Part shown: positions 1 to 6,614 of the stretch, piece after piece
Layout: every line of letters begins with the position of its first letter
Numbering within the stretch: the first letter of the stretch is position 1
From: Planktomarina sp.
GTDB taxonomy: Bacteria > Pseudomonadota > Alphaproteobacteria > Rhodobacterales > Rhodobacteraceae
Direction of reading: 5' to 3'
NCBI GenBank assembly: GCA_022425445.1
Contig: JAKMFM010000199.1
Span: 1-11,864 of the forward strand
Length of the DNA stretch: 11,864 nucleotides
Notes under the pieces: generated by a model
The model's database searches: none
What the model saw: the letters and a program-made list of their open reading frames with translations, nothing else
What the model was told of the DNA's origin: nothing
Program-made: the position numbers and the translations under genes

Positions 1-90
1 AGCCCCTAAATCCGCCAGAGTTTGCCCGATCCAAGGGCCGGCCAAGACGCGGGCCAATTCAACGACTTTTAAACCTTCAAGCGGATACAT
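1..90 (-). CDS. CaiB/BaiF family III CoA-transferase, N-terminal fragment (rest outside window)
   Basis: Only the first 30 codons are present; the gene runs off the left edge. The start ATG is at 90-88, preceded by an AAGGAAG ribosome site (complement of 95-101). The peptide opens MYPLEGLKVVELARVLAGPW and continues with a GQ.LADLGA segment. This is the typical N-terminus of family III CoA-transferases (formyl-CoA, carnitinyl-CoA and succinyl-CoA-dependent types), where it begins the CoA-binding Rossmann-like fold. The catalytic aspartate lies further on and cannot be seen, so the acyl substrate cannot be named. The gene diverges from the downstream GAPDH gene and shares a 127-bp intergenic region with it. 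Family assignment is fairly sure; nothing finer is possible. Confidence 0.8.
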   Translation of the reverse strand, partial: MYPLEGLKVVELARVLAGPWIGQTLADLGA

Positions 91-217
91 TTGGCTTCCT
101 TTGGACTTGGACTATGTGCAATTTGGCACTGGACTTTCCGAGGTATTTGGCATGGTTTCGGCGTCAGCGCATCCATTTTCTGGATTTTGGAGGCGAATGA
201 TGGGGAAGGAAGAGACA

Positions 218-1207
218 ATGGGCCGTCCAATAAGCTTTGCCATTAATGGGTTTGGCCGAATTGGCCGAGCTGTGGCGCGGCAATGGGTGGAGCGGCAGGC
301 CGATGGCCGTTTCGATCTGGTGGCGATCAATGACATCGCCCCCCTGGAAACTTGCGCCTACCTCTTGGAGTTTGACAGTGTCTATGGCCCGATGGCGGGC
401 TGTATTGAGACCCGGCCGGATCGTTTGTTGGTGGACGGACATGCGGTACGGTTTAGCCAGAGTCCAGATCTGGCGTCGGTTGACCTGTCAGATGTTGATG
501 TCGTGTTTGAATGTACCGGCAAAGCTGTGACCTCGCAATTTGCCACCGCGGGCTTGCGCGCAGGTGCGCAGCGAGTTTTGATATCTGGCCCTTCTGATTG
601 CGCTGATGTGACTGTGGTTTTAGGCGCGAATGACCATGTTTTGCGCGGGCAAAGCATTGTCTCAAACGCGTCTTGCACCACCAATGCTCTGGCCCCACTT
701 TTGCGAATTTTACATGAGGCCTATGGGGTGCGCGCCGGCCACATGACAACGATTCATTGTTACACAGGCAGCCAACCCACCGTTGATGCGCCCCGTGGGC
801 CTGCGCTTGAGCGCAATCGCGCGGCCGCCCTCTCCATGGTGCCGACCAGCACCTCTGCGGCCGTGTTGATTGATAAAATTCTGCCCGAGTTGGCCGGGCG
901 CGTGAAGGGCTGCGCGGTGCGCGTGCCGACCGCCAGCGTCTCTGCTGTTGATCTAACCTGTCAAGTGACGCATCCCGCACAGCGAGAAACGCTGATAGAG
1001 CTGTTGCGGCAAGCCCGGCCTGATATCGTGGGTATCACCGATCGCCCGTTGGTCTCTTCAGATCTCCGGGCATGCCGCGAAAGTTTGGTTGTTGCCGCTC
1101 CGCAGGTGCAGGTGATGGGACAAGACTTGCTGCGCATATTTGGCTGGTATGACAATGAATGGGGGTTTTCAGCCCGAATGTTCGATGTGGCTGCAAAAAT
1201 CACCTAA
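218..1207 (+). CDS. gap: Type I glyceraldehyde-3-phosphate dehydrogenase (divergent copy)
   Basis: The 329-residue protein matches the usual GAPDH length. The NAD-binding motif INGFGRIGR lies at residues 9-17, and the adenine-ribose-binding Asp is in AINDI (about 39). The catalytic Cys is C153 in SNASCTTN, the general base is H180 in TTIHCYTGSQ, and WYDNEWGFS is near the C-terminus. The expected reaction is oxidative phosphorylation of glyceraldehyde 3-phosphate with NAD+ in the cytoplasm. The S-loop differs from textbook enzymes: where many have DLRRARAAA, this reads ALERNRAAA. Erythrose-4-phosphate dehydrogenase activity is an alternative. I chose ATG 218 because AAGGA lies at 206-210 and the NAD motif then starts near the N-terminus as usual. 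ATG 200, with GGAGG at 189-193, is a credible alternative adding six residues. No pgk or tkt gene is adjacent, so the pathway role is inferred from the family alone. Confidence 0.88.
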   Translation: MGRPISFAINGFGRIGRAVARQWVERQADGRFDLVAINDIAPLETCAYLLEFDSVYGPMAGCIETRPDRLLVDGHAVRFSQSPDLASVDLSDVDVVFECTGKAVTSQFATAGLRAGAQRVLISGPSDCADVTVVLGANDHVLRGQSIVSNASCTTNALAPLLRILHEAYGVRAGHMTTIHCYTGSQPTVDAPRGPALERNRAAALSMVPTSTSAAVLIDKILPELAGRVKGCAVRVPTASVSAVDLTCQVTHPAQRETLIELLRQARPDIVGITDRPLVSSDLRACRESLVVAAPQVQVMGQDLLRIFGWYDNEWGFSARMFDVAAKIT

Positions 1208-1243
1208 GAGTTGCTTCAAAATGACTCTAAAATTTCTGTGCCC

Positions 1244-1270
1244 CTTGTTCTACCCCGGGCGCAATACTAA
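1244..1270 (+). promoter_or_regulatory. Possible heat-shock-type promoter of clpP
   Basis: CTTG at 1244-1247 is followed, after 17 bases, by TACTAA at 1265-1270. That spacing suits an alphaproteobacterial RpoH -35/-10 pair and would give a leader of roughly 45-50 nt before the clpP start. The -10 part is a poor match, and the same elements read as a sigma-70 promoter would be too close together. Being upstream of a classic heat-shock gene is the main reason to list it. Confidence 0.22.
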
Positions 1271-1324
1271 GACTCAATTAGCAAAGCGGCATTATGCCAG
1301 AAGAGACACTAGCGGGGGCACCTC

Positions 1325-1945
1325 ATGAAAGATCCAATCGAAACTTATATGAACCTCGTCCCCATGGTCGTTGAACAGACAAGTCGGGGCGAGCGGGCCT
1401 ATGATATCTTTTCGCGCCTGCTCAAAGAACGGATCATCTTTGTGAATGGCCCGGTCCACGACGGGATGAGCACATTGGTGATCGCTCAGCTTTTGCATTT
1501 GGAAGCGGAAAATCCCACCAAAGAGATCAGCATGTATATCAACTCCCCTGGCGGCGTTGTGACGGCAGGCCTATCGATCTATGACACCATGCAATATATC
1601 AAACCAAAGGTGAGCACACTCTGCGTCGGTCAAGCGGCGTCTATGGGCTCATTGCTGTTGACTGCGGGTGCCAAGGACATGCGGTTTTCATTGCCAAATT
1701 CCTCGATCATGGTGCATCAACCCTCCGGTGGTTACCAAGGTCAGGCGACGGACATCATGATTCATGCGGAATTTACGCAAAAGCTGAAGCGCCGTTTGAA
1801 TGAGATTTATGTCACCCACACCGGACAGGACTACGATACGGTTGAGGCGGCTTTGGAGCGGGACAATTTCATGTCTCCTGAGGAAGCGCAGGCCTGGGGT
1901 TTGATTGACAAAATCGTCACCAACCGTGAAAAAGAGGCCGAATAG
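1325..1945 (+). CDS. clpP: ATP-dependent Clp protease proteolytic subunit ClpP
   Basis: This is the serine peptidase that forms the double-heptamer chamber fed by ClpX or ClpA in the cytoplasm. At 206 residues it has the standard length. The catalytic triad is S106 (GQAASMGS), H131 (MVHQPSGG) and D180 (ERDNFMSPEEA). The spacing of 25 and 49 residues equals that of E. coli ClpP (S111, H136, D185 of the precursor). The SPGGVVTAGLSIYDTM segment forms the oxyanion and substrate-strand region, and the N-terminus MKDPIETYMNLVPMVVEQTS is typical of alphaproteobacteria, with a short propeptide likely. The start ATG has a G-rich ribosome site (GCGGGGGC) about 5 bases upstream. clpX follows on the same strand after 124 bp, as in many alphaproteobacteria. 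Confidence 0.98.
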   Translation: MKDPIETYMNLVPMVVEQTSRGERAYDIFSRLLKERIIFVNGPVHDGMSTLVIAQLLHLEAENPTKEISMYINSPGGVVTAGLSIYDTMQYIKPKVSTLCVGQAASMGSLLLTAGAKDMRFSLPNSSIMVHQPSGGYQGQATDIMIHAEFTQKLKRRLNEIYVTHTGQDYDTVEAALERDNFMSPEEAQAWGLIDKIVTNREKEAE

Positions 1946-1948
1946 GCA

Positions 1949-1983
1949 AGATTAACCACAAAATCGCGGTTGTGGCTCAATCT
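1949..1983 (+). terminator. Interrupted hairpin after clpP, possible partial terminator
   Basis: Just after the clpP stop, CCACAA (1956-1961) can pair with TTGTGG (1970-1975) across an 8-base loop. The flanking AGATT (1949-1953) pairs with AATCT (1979-1983) around a 2x3 internal loop. Only TTTGCT follows, with no long T tract. It may weaken read-through from clpP to clpX or stabilise the 3' end of the clpP message. A strong intrinsic terminator is unlikely. Confidence 0.35.
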
Positions 1984-2013
1984 TTGCTGCCATAAGCTCA
2001 TCGTGATTTATAG
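1984..2013 (+). promoter_or_regulatory. Possible promoter of clpX
   Basis: TTGCTG at 1984-1989 and TTATAG at 2008-2013, 18 bases apart, resemble a sigma-70-type -35/-10 pair. They sit just downstream of the clpP hairpin and about 55 bases before the clpX start. The match is weak. The listing rests mostly on position and on the size of the clpP-clpX gap. Confidence 0.25.
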
Positions 2014-2069
2014 ACACTGCGATTGGGATCGTCTTCACACAGACCGCCCAACAATATTGAAGGTGAGAT

Positions 2070-3335
2070 ATGGCTGATAAAGCAAACGGCGACGGGAAAA
2101 ACACCCTATATTGCAGTTTTTGCGGTAAAAGTCAGCATGAGGTGCGCAAATTGATTGCGGGCCCTACCGTCTTTATCTGCGATGAATGTGTTGAATTGTG
2201 TATGGATATTATCCGTGAGGAAACCAAAGCCAGCGGATTGAAAACCTCTGAGGGTGTTCCGACACCGTTGGAAATTTGTCAGGTTTTGGATGATTACGTC
2301 ATTGGCCAGAGCCATGCCAAACGTGTGCTCTCCGTTGCGGTGCACAATCATTATAAGCGCCTCAATGTTGCCGAGAAGTCGGGCGACATTGAATTGGCAA
2401 AATCCAATATCATGCTGATTGGGCCGACCGGTTGCGGCAAGACTTTGCTGGCGCAAACCTTGGCGCGGATCTTGGATGTGCCGTTCACTATGGCCGATGC
2501 CACCACATTGACGGAAGCTGGTTATGTGGGTGAGGATGTTGAAAATATTATCCTCAAACTGTTGCAGGCCAGTGAATACAATGTCGACCGTGCGCAGCGC
2601 GGTATCGTCTACATTGACGAGGTCGATAAAATTACGCGCAAGTCCGACAATCCCTCCATCACGCGCGATGTTTCGGGCGAAGGGGTTCAGCAGGCTTTGC
2701 TGAAAATCATGGAAGGCACTGTTGCCAGCGTACCGCCGCAGGGTGGCCGGAAACATCCGCAGCAGGAATTTTTGCAAGTCGACACGACCAATATCCTATT
2801 TATCTGCGGCGGGGCTTTTGCTGGGCTTGAAAAGATTATTGCCGCGCGCGGCAAGGGCACCTCGATTGGCTTCGGCGCGGATGTGAAAGAAAATGACAGC
2901 CGCGGCTTGGGCGAAATGTTTGGGGAGTTGGAGCCAGAAGATCTGCTGAAATTCGGTCTGATCCCCGAATTTGTCGGCCGCCTGCCGGTTATCGCGACCC
3001 TGACTGACCTAGATGAAGAGTCTTTGGTGATCATTTTGACACAACCGAAGAATGCACTCATCAAACAATATCAACGGTTGTTCGAGTTGGAAGATGTGGC
3101 TTTAACCTTCACCCCGGAGGCGCTGGCGGCCATTGCCAAGCGGGCAATTGATCGCAAAACCGGTGCGCGGGGGCTGCGCTCTATTTTAGAAGATATTCTG
3201 CTCGATACGATGTTTGACTTGCCGGGCATGGACAGTGTTGAGGAAGTGGTCGTGAATGAAGAGGCTGTCACATCCGACGCTGCGCCATTGATGATTCACG
3301 CGGACAAAAAACGCGAACCCGCGACCGCTGGATGA
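2070..3335 (+). CDS. clpX: ATP-dependent Clp protease ATP-binding subunit ClpX
   Basis: This AAA+ unfoldase recognises substrates such as ssrA-tagged proteins and threads them into ClpP. The 421-residue protein starts with the C4 zinc-binding domain (C15, C18, C37, C40: CSFCGK and ICDEC). Walker A is GPTGCGKT (118-125), the pore loop GYVG (151-154), Walker B VYIDEVDKI (about 180-188) and the RKH loop GGRKHP (225-230). The sensor-2 region GARGLRSILE lies near residue 370. All key parts are present and length is normal. The start ATG is preceded by GAAGGTGAG at 4-6 bases. It lies 124 bp after clpP, so it is probably partly co-transcribed with it while also having its own promoter. No lon or hupB follows; the next gene encodes a complex I accessory subunit. 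Confidence 0.98.
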   Translation: MADKANGDGKNTLYCSFCGKSQHEVRKLIAGPTVFICDECVELCMDIIREETKASGLKTSEGVPTPLEICQVLDDYVIGQSHAKRVLSVAVHNHYKRLNVAEKSGDIELAKSNIMLIGPTGCGKTLLAQTLARILDVPFTMADATTLTEAGYVGEDVENIILKLLQASEYNVDRAQRGIVYIDEVDKITRKSDNPSITRDVSGEGVQQALLKIMEGTVASVPPQGGRKHPQQEFLQVDTTNILFICGGAFAGLEKIIAARGKGTSIGFGADVKENDSRGLGEMFGELEPEDLLKFGLIPEFVGRLPVIATLTDLDEESLVIILTQPKNALIKQYQRLFELEDVALTFTPEALAAIAKRAIDRKTGARGLRSILEDILLDTMFDLPGMDSVEEVVVNEEAVTSDAAPLMIHADKKREPATAG

Positions 3336-3466
3336 GTGACTAAATAATCGCAAAAATGGCAAGATTTCGTTGGAAATTCCGCCGCTTTTCGTTTCAAGCA
3401 CCACTAGTGCTGGACCCTCGACCACATCTGGGGCATAGCTATTCCGAATTTGTTTTGGAGGTTCCT

Positions 3467-3850
3467 ATGGGCATCGTCTCAACCCTAATACGTGCCGCCA
3501 CTTGGTGGAATGGACAAACATTAAACACGCAGCTGTTCACTTGGCGCCGCGGCGTGAAAGTGGGCGAGGATGATGCGGGCAATGTTTTTTATGAAACCAA
3601 GGATCGGGTTAAACGTTGGGTGATTTTCAACGGCGAAGCTGAGGCCTCTCGGGTGAGCCCTGATTGGCATGGATGGTTGCATCATACATGGGATGAACCG
3701 CCCACTCACGCCCCATTGGCCCATAAAACATGGGAAAAACCACATAAAGCCAACCTTACGGGTACAGCAATGGCCCATGCCCCTGCAGGCTCTTTACGCC
3801 ACGCCACGCCGCAGTCGACGTCTGACTACGAGGCATGGGTTCCGGAGTGA
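3467..3850 (+). CDS. NADH:ubiquinone oxidoreductase accessory subunit, NDUFA12/B17.2 family
   Basis: The 127-residue protein contains the B17.2 family pattern: an N-terminal TWWNGQTLNTQLFTWRRG, then GNVFYET (39-45), the basic stretch KDRVKRWVIFNGEAEASRV (about 45-63) and PDWHGWLHHTWDEPP (65-79). Homologues are accessory subunits on the peripheral arm of complex I in alphaproteobacteria and mitochondria. They are encoded away from the nuo operon, as here. I chose ATG 3467 because GGAGG (3457-3461) sits 5 bases upstream and the protein then begins at the conserved part. An upstream in-frame start at 3356 would add 37 residues and has no comparable ribosome site. The MCE gene starts 4 bp after the stop, suggesting one transcript. 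The 131 bp between clpX and this gene hold no clear terminator or promoter that I can see. Confidence 0.93.
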   Translation: MGIVSTLIRAATWWNGQTLNTQLFTWRRGVKVGEDDAGNVFYETKDRVKRWVIFNGEAEASRVSPDWHGWLHHTWDEPPTHAPLAHKTWEKPHKANLTGTAMAHAPAGSLRHATPQSTSDYEAWVPE

Positions 3851-3854
3851 TCTA

Positions 3855-4301
3855 ATGCGCGGTGCTTGGGCAGAATTCATCACTGGAACCTGTGTCTTGG
3901 TCTTGGCAGTAGGATTTGCTGTGGTCGGGTTCCAGCGCGGTGGCTTTGGAACTGCTGACGAATCATATGTGTTAAACGCCAGCTTTAGATCTATCGAGGG
4001 CGTGACAGTCGGCACGGATGTGCGCTTGGCCGGTGTGAATGTGGGCAAAGTGGCGGCGATTTCTTTGAACCCGGACAGTTTCCGTGCGGATATGCAAATT
4101 TCTTTGGACCTGGGCGTGGAATTGCCTGATGACACAGCCATCATAATTGCCTCAGAGGGTTTGCTGGGTGGCAATTTTGTTGAGCTACAGCCGGGCGGAT
4201 CGCCGTTCAACTATGCCTCAGGTGATATGATTGTCGATACGCAAGGCTCAGTGAGCCTGTTGAACCTGTTGATGAAATTTGCTTCTGGCGGCGATAAGTA
4301 A
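3855..4301 (+). CDS. Single-MCE-domain membrane protein, MlaD-like
   Basis: The 148-residue protein has a short N-terminus, one membrane segment (about residues 9-27, ITGTCVLVLAVGFAVVGF) and then a single MCE domain. Recognisable pieces are FRSIEGVTVGTDVRLAGVNV (44-63), which is the usual G..V...VR..GV.VG signature, and IIASEGLLGGNFVELQPGG (about 97-115). MlaD proteins form periplasmic hexamers that carry phospholipids between the membranes with the MlaE permease and MlaF ATPase. No mlaE, mlaF, mlaB or mlaC gene is nearby, so its partners must be encoded elsewhere or it works differently. The start is set by the GGAGTGA ribosome site at 3844-3850, which overlaps the stop of the preceding gene. 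The stop shares one base with the next start (TAATG). The family is clear; the transport role is inferred. Confidence 0.88.
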   Translation: MRGAWAEFITGTCVLVLAVGFAVVGFQRGGFGTADESYVLNASFRSIEGVTVGTDVRLAGVNVGKVAAISLNPDSFRADMQISLDLGVELPDDTAIIIASEGLLGGNFVELQPGGSPFNYASGDMIVDTQGSVSLLNLLMKFASGGDK

Positions 4302-4660
4302 TGTTGCGCCACTTTGCGGCCATTCTGTGTTTCCTGATGCCAGCTTTGGGCATGGCCCAGCAGGCGCGGGAAAACGGTGCTGCGGAATTACGTTGGCTCG
4401 ATCGAACAACAGGCGTATTGCAAAATATCATTGTGTCACAAGAGGCCCCGATAAAGCTTGGCCCGCTTGAAATTCACCTGCACAGCTGTCGTTCTCCGCT
4501 CGGTGATGTGAGTCCAGACGCTTTTGCGCTGGTGCAAGTCAAAGACTGGCCGCGCGATGAGACGCTGTTTGAAGGTTGGATGGTGGCATCGTCGCCGGCG
4601 CTGAACGCCTTGGAGCATCCGCGCTATGATGTTTGGGTTCTACGCTGCAAGACGTTGTGA
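4301..4660 (+). CDS. Secreted DUF2155 domain protein
   Basis: The 119-residue protein has a signal peptide: basic MLRH, a hydrophobic core to about residue 17 and probable cleavage after GMA (19). The mature part matches DUF2155: AELRWLDRTTGVLQNIIVS (about 28-46), a middle stretch with C63 in LHSCRSPLGD, the segment FEGWMVASSPALNALEHP, and C-terminal YDVWVLRC (109-116). C63 and C116 could form a disulfide in the periplasm. The biochemical function is unknown to me. The family is found next to NDUFA12-like and aat genes in alphaproteobacteria, which supports the identification. It starts one base inside the MCE gene stop (TAATG), so translation is probably coupled. The last 37 bp, which encode the conserved C-terminal motif, lie antisense within the 3' end of aat. 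Confidence 0.9.
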   Translation: MLRHFAAILCFLMPALGMAQQARENGAAELRWLDRTTGVLQNIIVSQEAPIKLGPLEIHLHSCRSPLGDVSPDAFALVQVKDWPRDETLFEGWMVASSPALNALEHPRYDVWVLRCKTL

Positions 4661-5265
4661 ACATTGGGTAGAGGCTGGTCGGTGATGGCGGCGGGCAAGG
4701 CCAGAGCTTCTGCCAATCGGCTGCGGTACTGAGCCCGGCTGATTTCAAGCGCACCTAAGGTTTGGAGATGGTCGGTGATAAATTGCGTGTCAAACAAACC
4801 AAAGCCGCAATTGTGCAAATGGGTGGTTAAAAAGGCCAAGGCCACTTTCGAGCCATTGGTTCGGCCGGAAAACATGCTCTCTCCGCAAAACACTCCACCG
4901 ATTGCAATGCCAAACACCCCGCCGATCAGGTCGCCATTGTCCCAGACTTCTAGGCTGTGACAGCACCCCATTTCGTTAAGTGCGGTGTAATTGGTGTGGA
5001 GCGTTGGATTGATCCAAGTTTCCTCTCGGTCCGCGCAATGGTGCAAAACACGATCAAAAGCGCAGTTCAGCGTCGCTGTAATATCGTGGCTATGCAGGAA
5101 ACGCCTTAGGGAACGCGAGATATGGAATCCGTCCAGTGGCAAGATGCCGCGCCGCTTGGGATCGACCCAAAACAGCTCGGGATCCTCAGCATTTTCGGCC
5201 ATAGGAAAAATGCCTTGGGCGTAGGCATGCAGCATTAACTGCGGACTAACCGCACCAGAGCTCAT
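4624..5265 (-). CDS. aat: Leucyl/phenylalanyl-tRNA--protein transferase
   Basis: Aat transfers Leu or Phe from aminoacyl-tRNA to proteins with N-terminal Arg or Lys, creating N-degrons read by ClpS-ClpAP. The 213-residue protein has the family landmarks: AYAQGIFPMAE (about 14-24), FWVDPKRRGILPLDGFHISR (32-51), the core GGVFGIAIGGVFCGESMFS, and FDTQFITDHLQTLGALEISR. It is slightly shorter than the E. coli enzyme, as is common in alphaproteobacteria. The start ATG overlaps the accC stop as ATGA (5265-5262), so it is the last gene of the accB-accC-aat operon. At the other end its final 11 codons and stop overlap the convergent DUF2155 gene. Confidence 0.97.
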   Translation of the reverse strand: MSSGAVSPQLMLHAYAQGIFPMAENAEDPELFWVDPKRRGILPLDGFHISRSLRRFLHSHDITATLNCAFDRVLHHCADREETWINPTLHTNYTALNEMGCCHSLEVWDNGDLIGGVFGIAIGGVFCGESMFSGRTNGSKVALAFLTTHLHNCGFGLFDTQFITDHLQTLGALEISRAQYRSRLAEALALPAAITDQPLPNVHNVLQRRTQTS

Positions 5266-6614
5266 TTATCGTCGAACTTTTGCTCCAACCAATGCTCAAG
5301 CCAATGGATATTGTAGTCGCCTGAATGCACTGCCGGTTCTTGCAGCAGGGCGTGAAACAGGGGAACCGTCGTTTCAATCCCATCGATGATCAACTCTCCC
5401 AAGGCGCGCTCTAAACGAGCCAGAGCAGCTTTGCGGTCGGGGGCGTGGACAATCAATTTGCCGATCAAACTGTCATAATGAGGTGGGATCGAATAGCCGT
5501 CATACAGCGCGGAATCCATGCGCACCCCAAGCCCACCAGGGGCATGATAGGCATTAATCTTACCGGGGCGCGGCGCGAAACCTGGAAAAGTTTCGGCGTT
5601 AATCCGCACTTCAATCGCATGGCCGTTGATCACGAGATCTTCTTGCGTGAAGGATAGGTCATGGCCTTCAGCAACGCGAATTTGTTCGCGGACCAAATCG
5701 ACACCAAAGATGGCCTCGGTGACCGGATGCTCCACCTGCAGACGGGTGTTCATTTCAATGAAATAAAACTCACCCTTTTCATAGAGAAATTCGATCGTAC
5801 CGGCACCGATATAATTGATCTTTGCTACGGCATTGGCGCAGACCTCTCCGATGCGGGCGCGCTCTTCTGCGCTGATCGCGGGGCCTGGAGCCTCTTCGAA
5901 CACTTTCTGGTGGCGGCGTTGCAAAGAGCAATCGCGCTCGCCCAAATGCACAGCGCGGCCTTTACCATCGCCAAACACTTGAATTTCAATGTGGCGCGGC
6001 GTGGTGAGGTATTTTTCAATATAGACTTCATCATTGCCAAAGGCCGCCTTGCCTTCTGAGCGGGCCGAGCTGAAGGCCGTTGGCATTTCCTCAGCAGAAT
6101 TGGCAACTTTCATCCCTCGTCCGCCGCCGCCGGCGGTGGCTTTTATAATCACGGGATAGCCAAATTCTTCACCAATTTTCAAAGCTGCATCCAAATCTGG
6201 AACGCCGCCCTCGGAGCCTGGCACGCAGGGCACACCCAGGGCGCGCATCGTGTCTTTCGCACTAATCTTATCGCCCATGACGCGGATATGTTCAGCGGTT
6301 GGGCCAATAAAATTGATGTCGTGATCTTGCAGCGCTTGCACGAAGGTCGCGTTTTCAGACAGGAATCCATAGCCCGGGTGAATGGCATCTGCCCCCGTAA
6401 TTTCGGCAGCTGCAATGATAGCAGGAATGCTTAAATAGCTGTCTGTGCTTGAGGCCGGGCCAATGCACACGGATTCATCGGCCATGCGCACATGCATAGC
6501 ATCGCTGTCGGCTGTGGAATGCACAGCCACGCTGCCAATTCCCATTTCACGGGCGGCGCGGATTACGCGAAGGGCAATTTCGCCCCGATTGGCGACAAGG
6601 ATTTTCTTGAACAT
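5262..6614 (-). CDS. accC: Acetyl-CoA carboxylase, biotin carboxylase subunit
   Basis: AccC carboxylates biotin on AccB using ATP and bicarbonate, the first half-reaction of malonyl-CoA synthesis. The 450-residue length is normal. Visible elements are the N-terminal KKILVANRGEIALRVIRA, K116 in GDKISAK, the glycine-rich ATP-grasp loop KATAGGGGRGMKV (158-170) and GERDCSLQRRHQKVFEEAP (225-243). The metal-binding glutamates are in GTIEFLYE and FIEMNTRLQVEHPVTE (E275, E287), with the catalytic Arg at R291. The start ATG shares one base with the accB stop (TAATG at 6614), and the stop overlaps the aat start. There is no fused biotin domain, so this is the separate-subunit acetyl-CoA carboxylase type rather than a propionyl-CoA carboxylase alpha chain. 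Confidence 0.97.
   Translation of the reverse strand: MFKKILVANRGEIALRVIRAAREMGIGSVAVHSTADSDAMHVRMADESVCIGPASSTDSYLSIPAIIAAAEITGADAIHPGYGFLSENATFVQALQDHDINFIGPTAEHIRVMGDKISAKDTMRALGVPCVPGSEGGVPDLDAALKIGEEFGYPVIIKATAGGGGRGMKVANSAEEMPTAFSSARSEGKAAFGNDEVYIEKYLTTPRHIEIQVFGDGKGRAVHLGERDCSLQRRHQKVFEEAPGPAISAEERARIGEVCANAVAKINYIGAGTIEFLYEKGEFYFIEMNTRLQVEHPVTEAIFGVDLVREQIRVAEGHDLSFTQEDLVINGHAIEVRINAETFPGFAPRPGKINAYHAPGGLGVRMDSALYDGYSIPPHYDSLIGKLIVHAPDRKAALARLERALGELIIDGIETTVPLFHALLQEPAVHSGDYNIHWLEHWLEQKFDDK

Noticed and set aside
101..217. N-terminal extension of GAPDH from 101
   Set aside because: The 39 extra residues have no GAPDH similarity and start inside the ribosome-site region of the divergent gene.
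1208..1240. AGAGTT...GACTCT hairpin after the GAPDH stop as a terminator
   Set aside because: The stem is only about 6 pairs including a G-U, the loop is 10 bases, and no T tract follows.
2106..2777. A 223-codon open frame on the minus strand inside clpX
   Set aside because: It is fully antisense to conserved ClpX domains, with no recognisable product.
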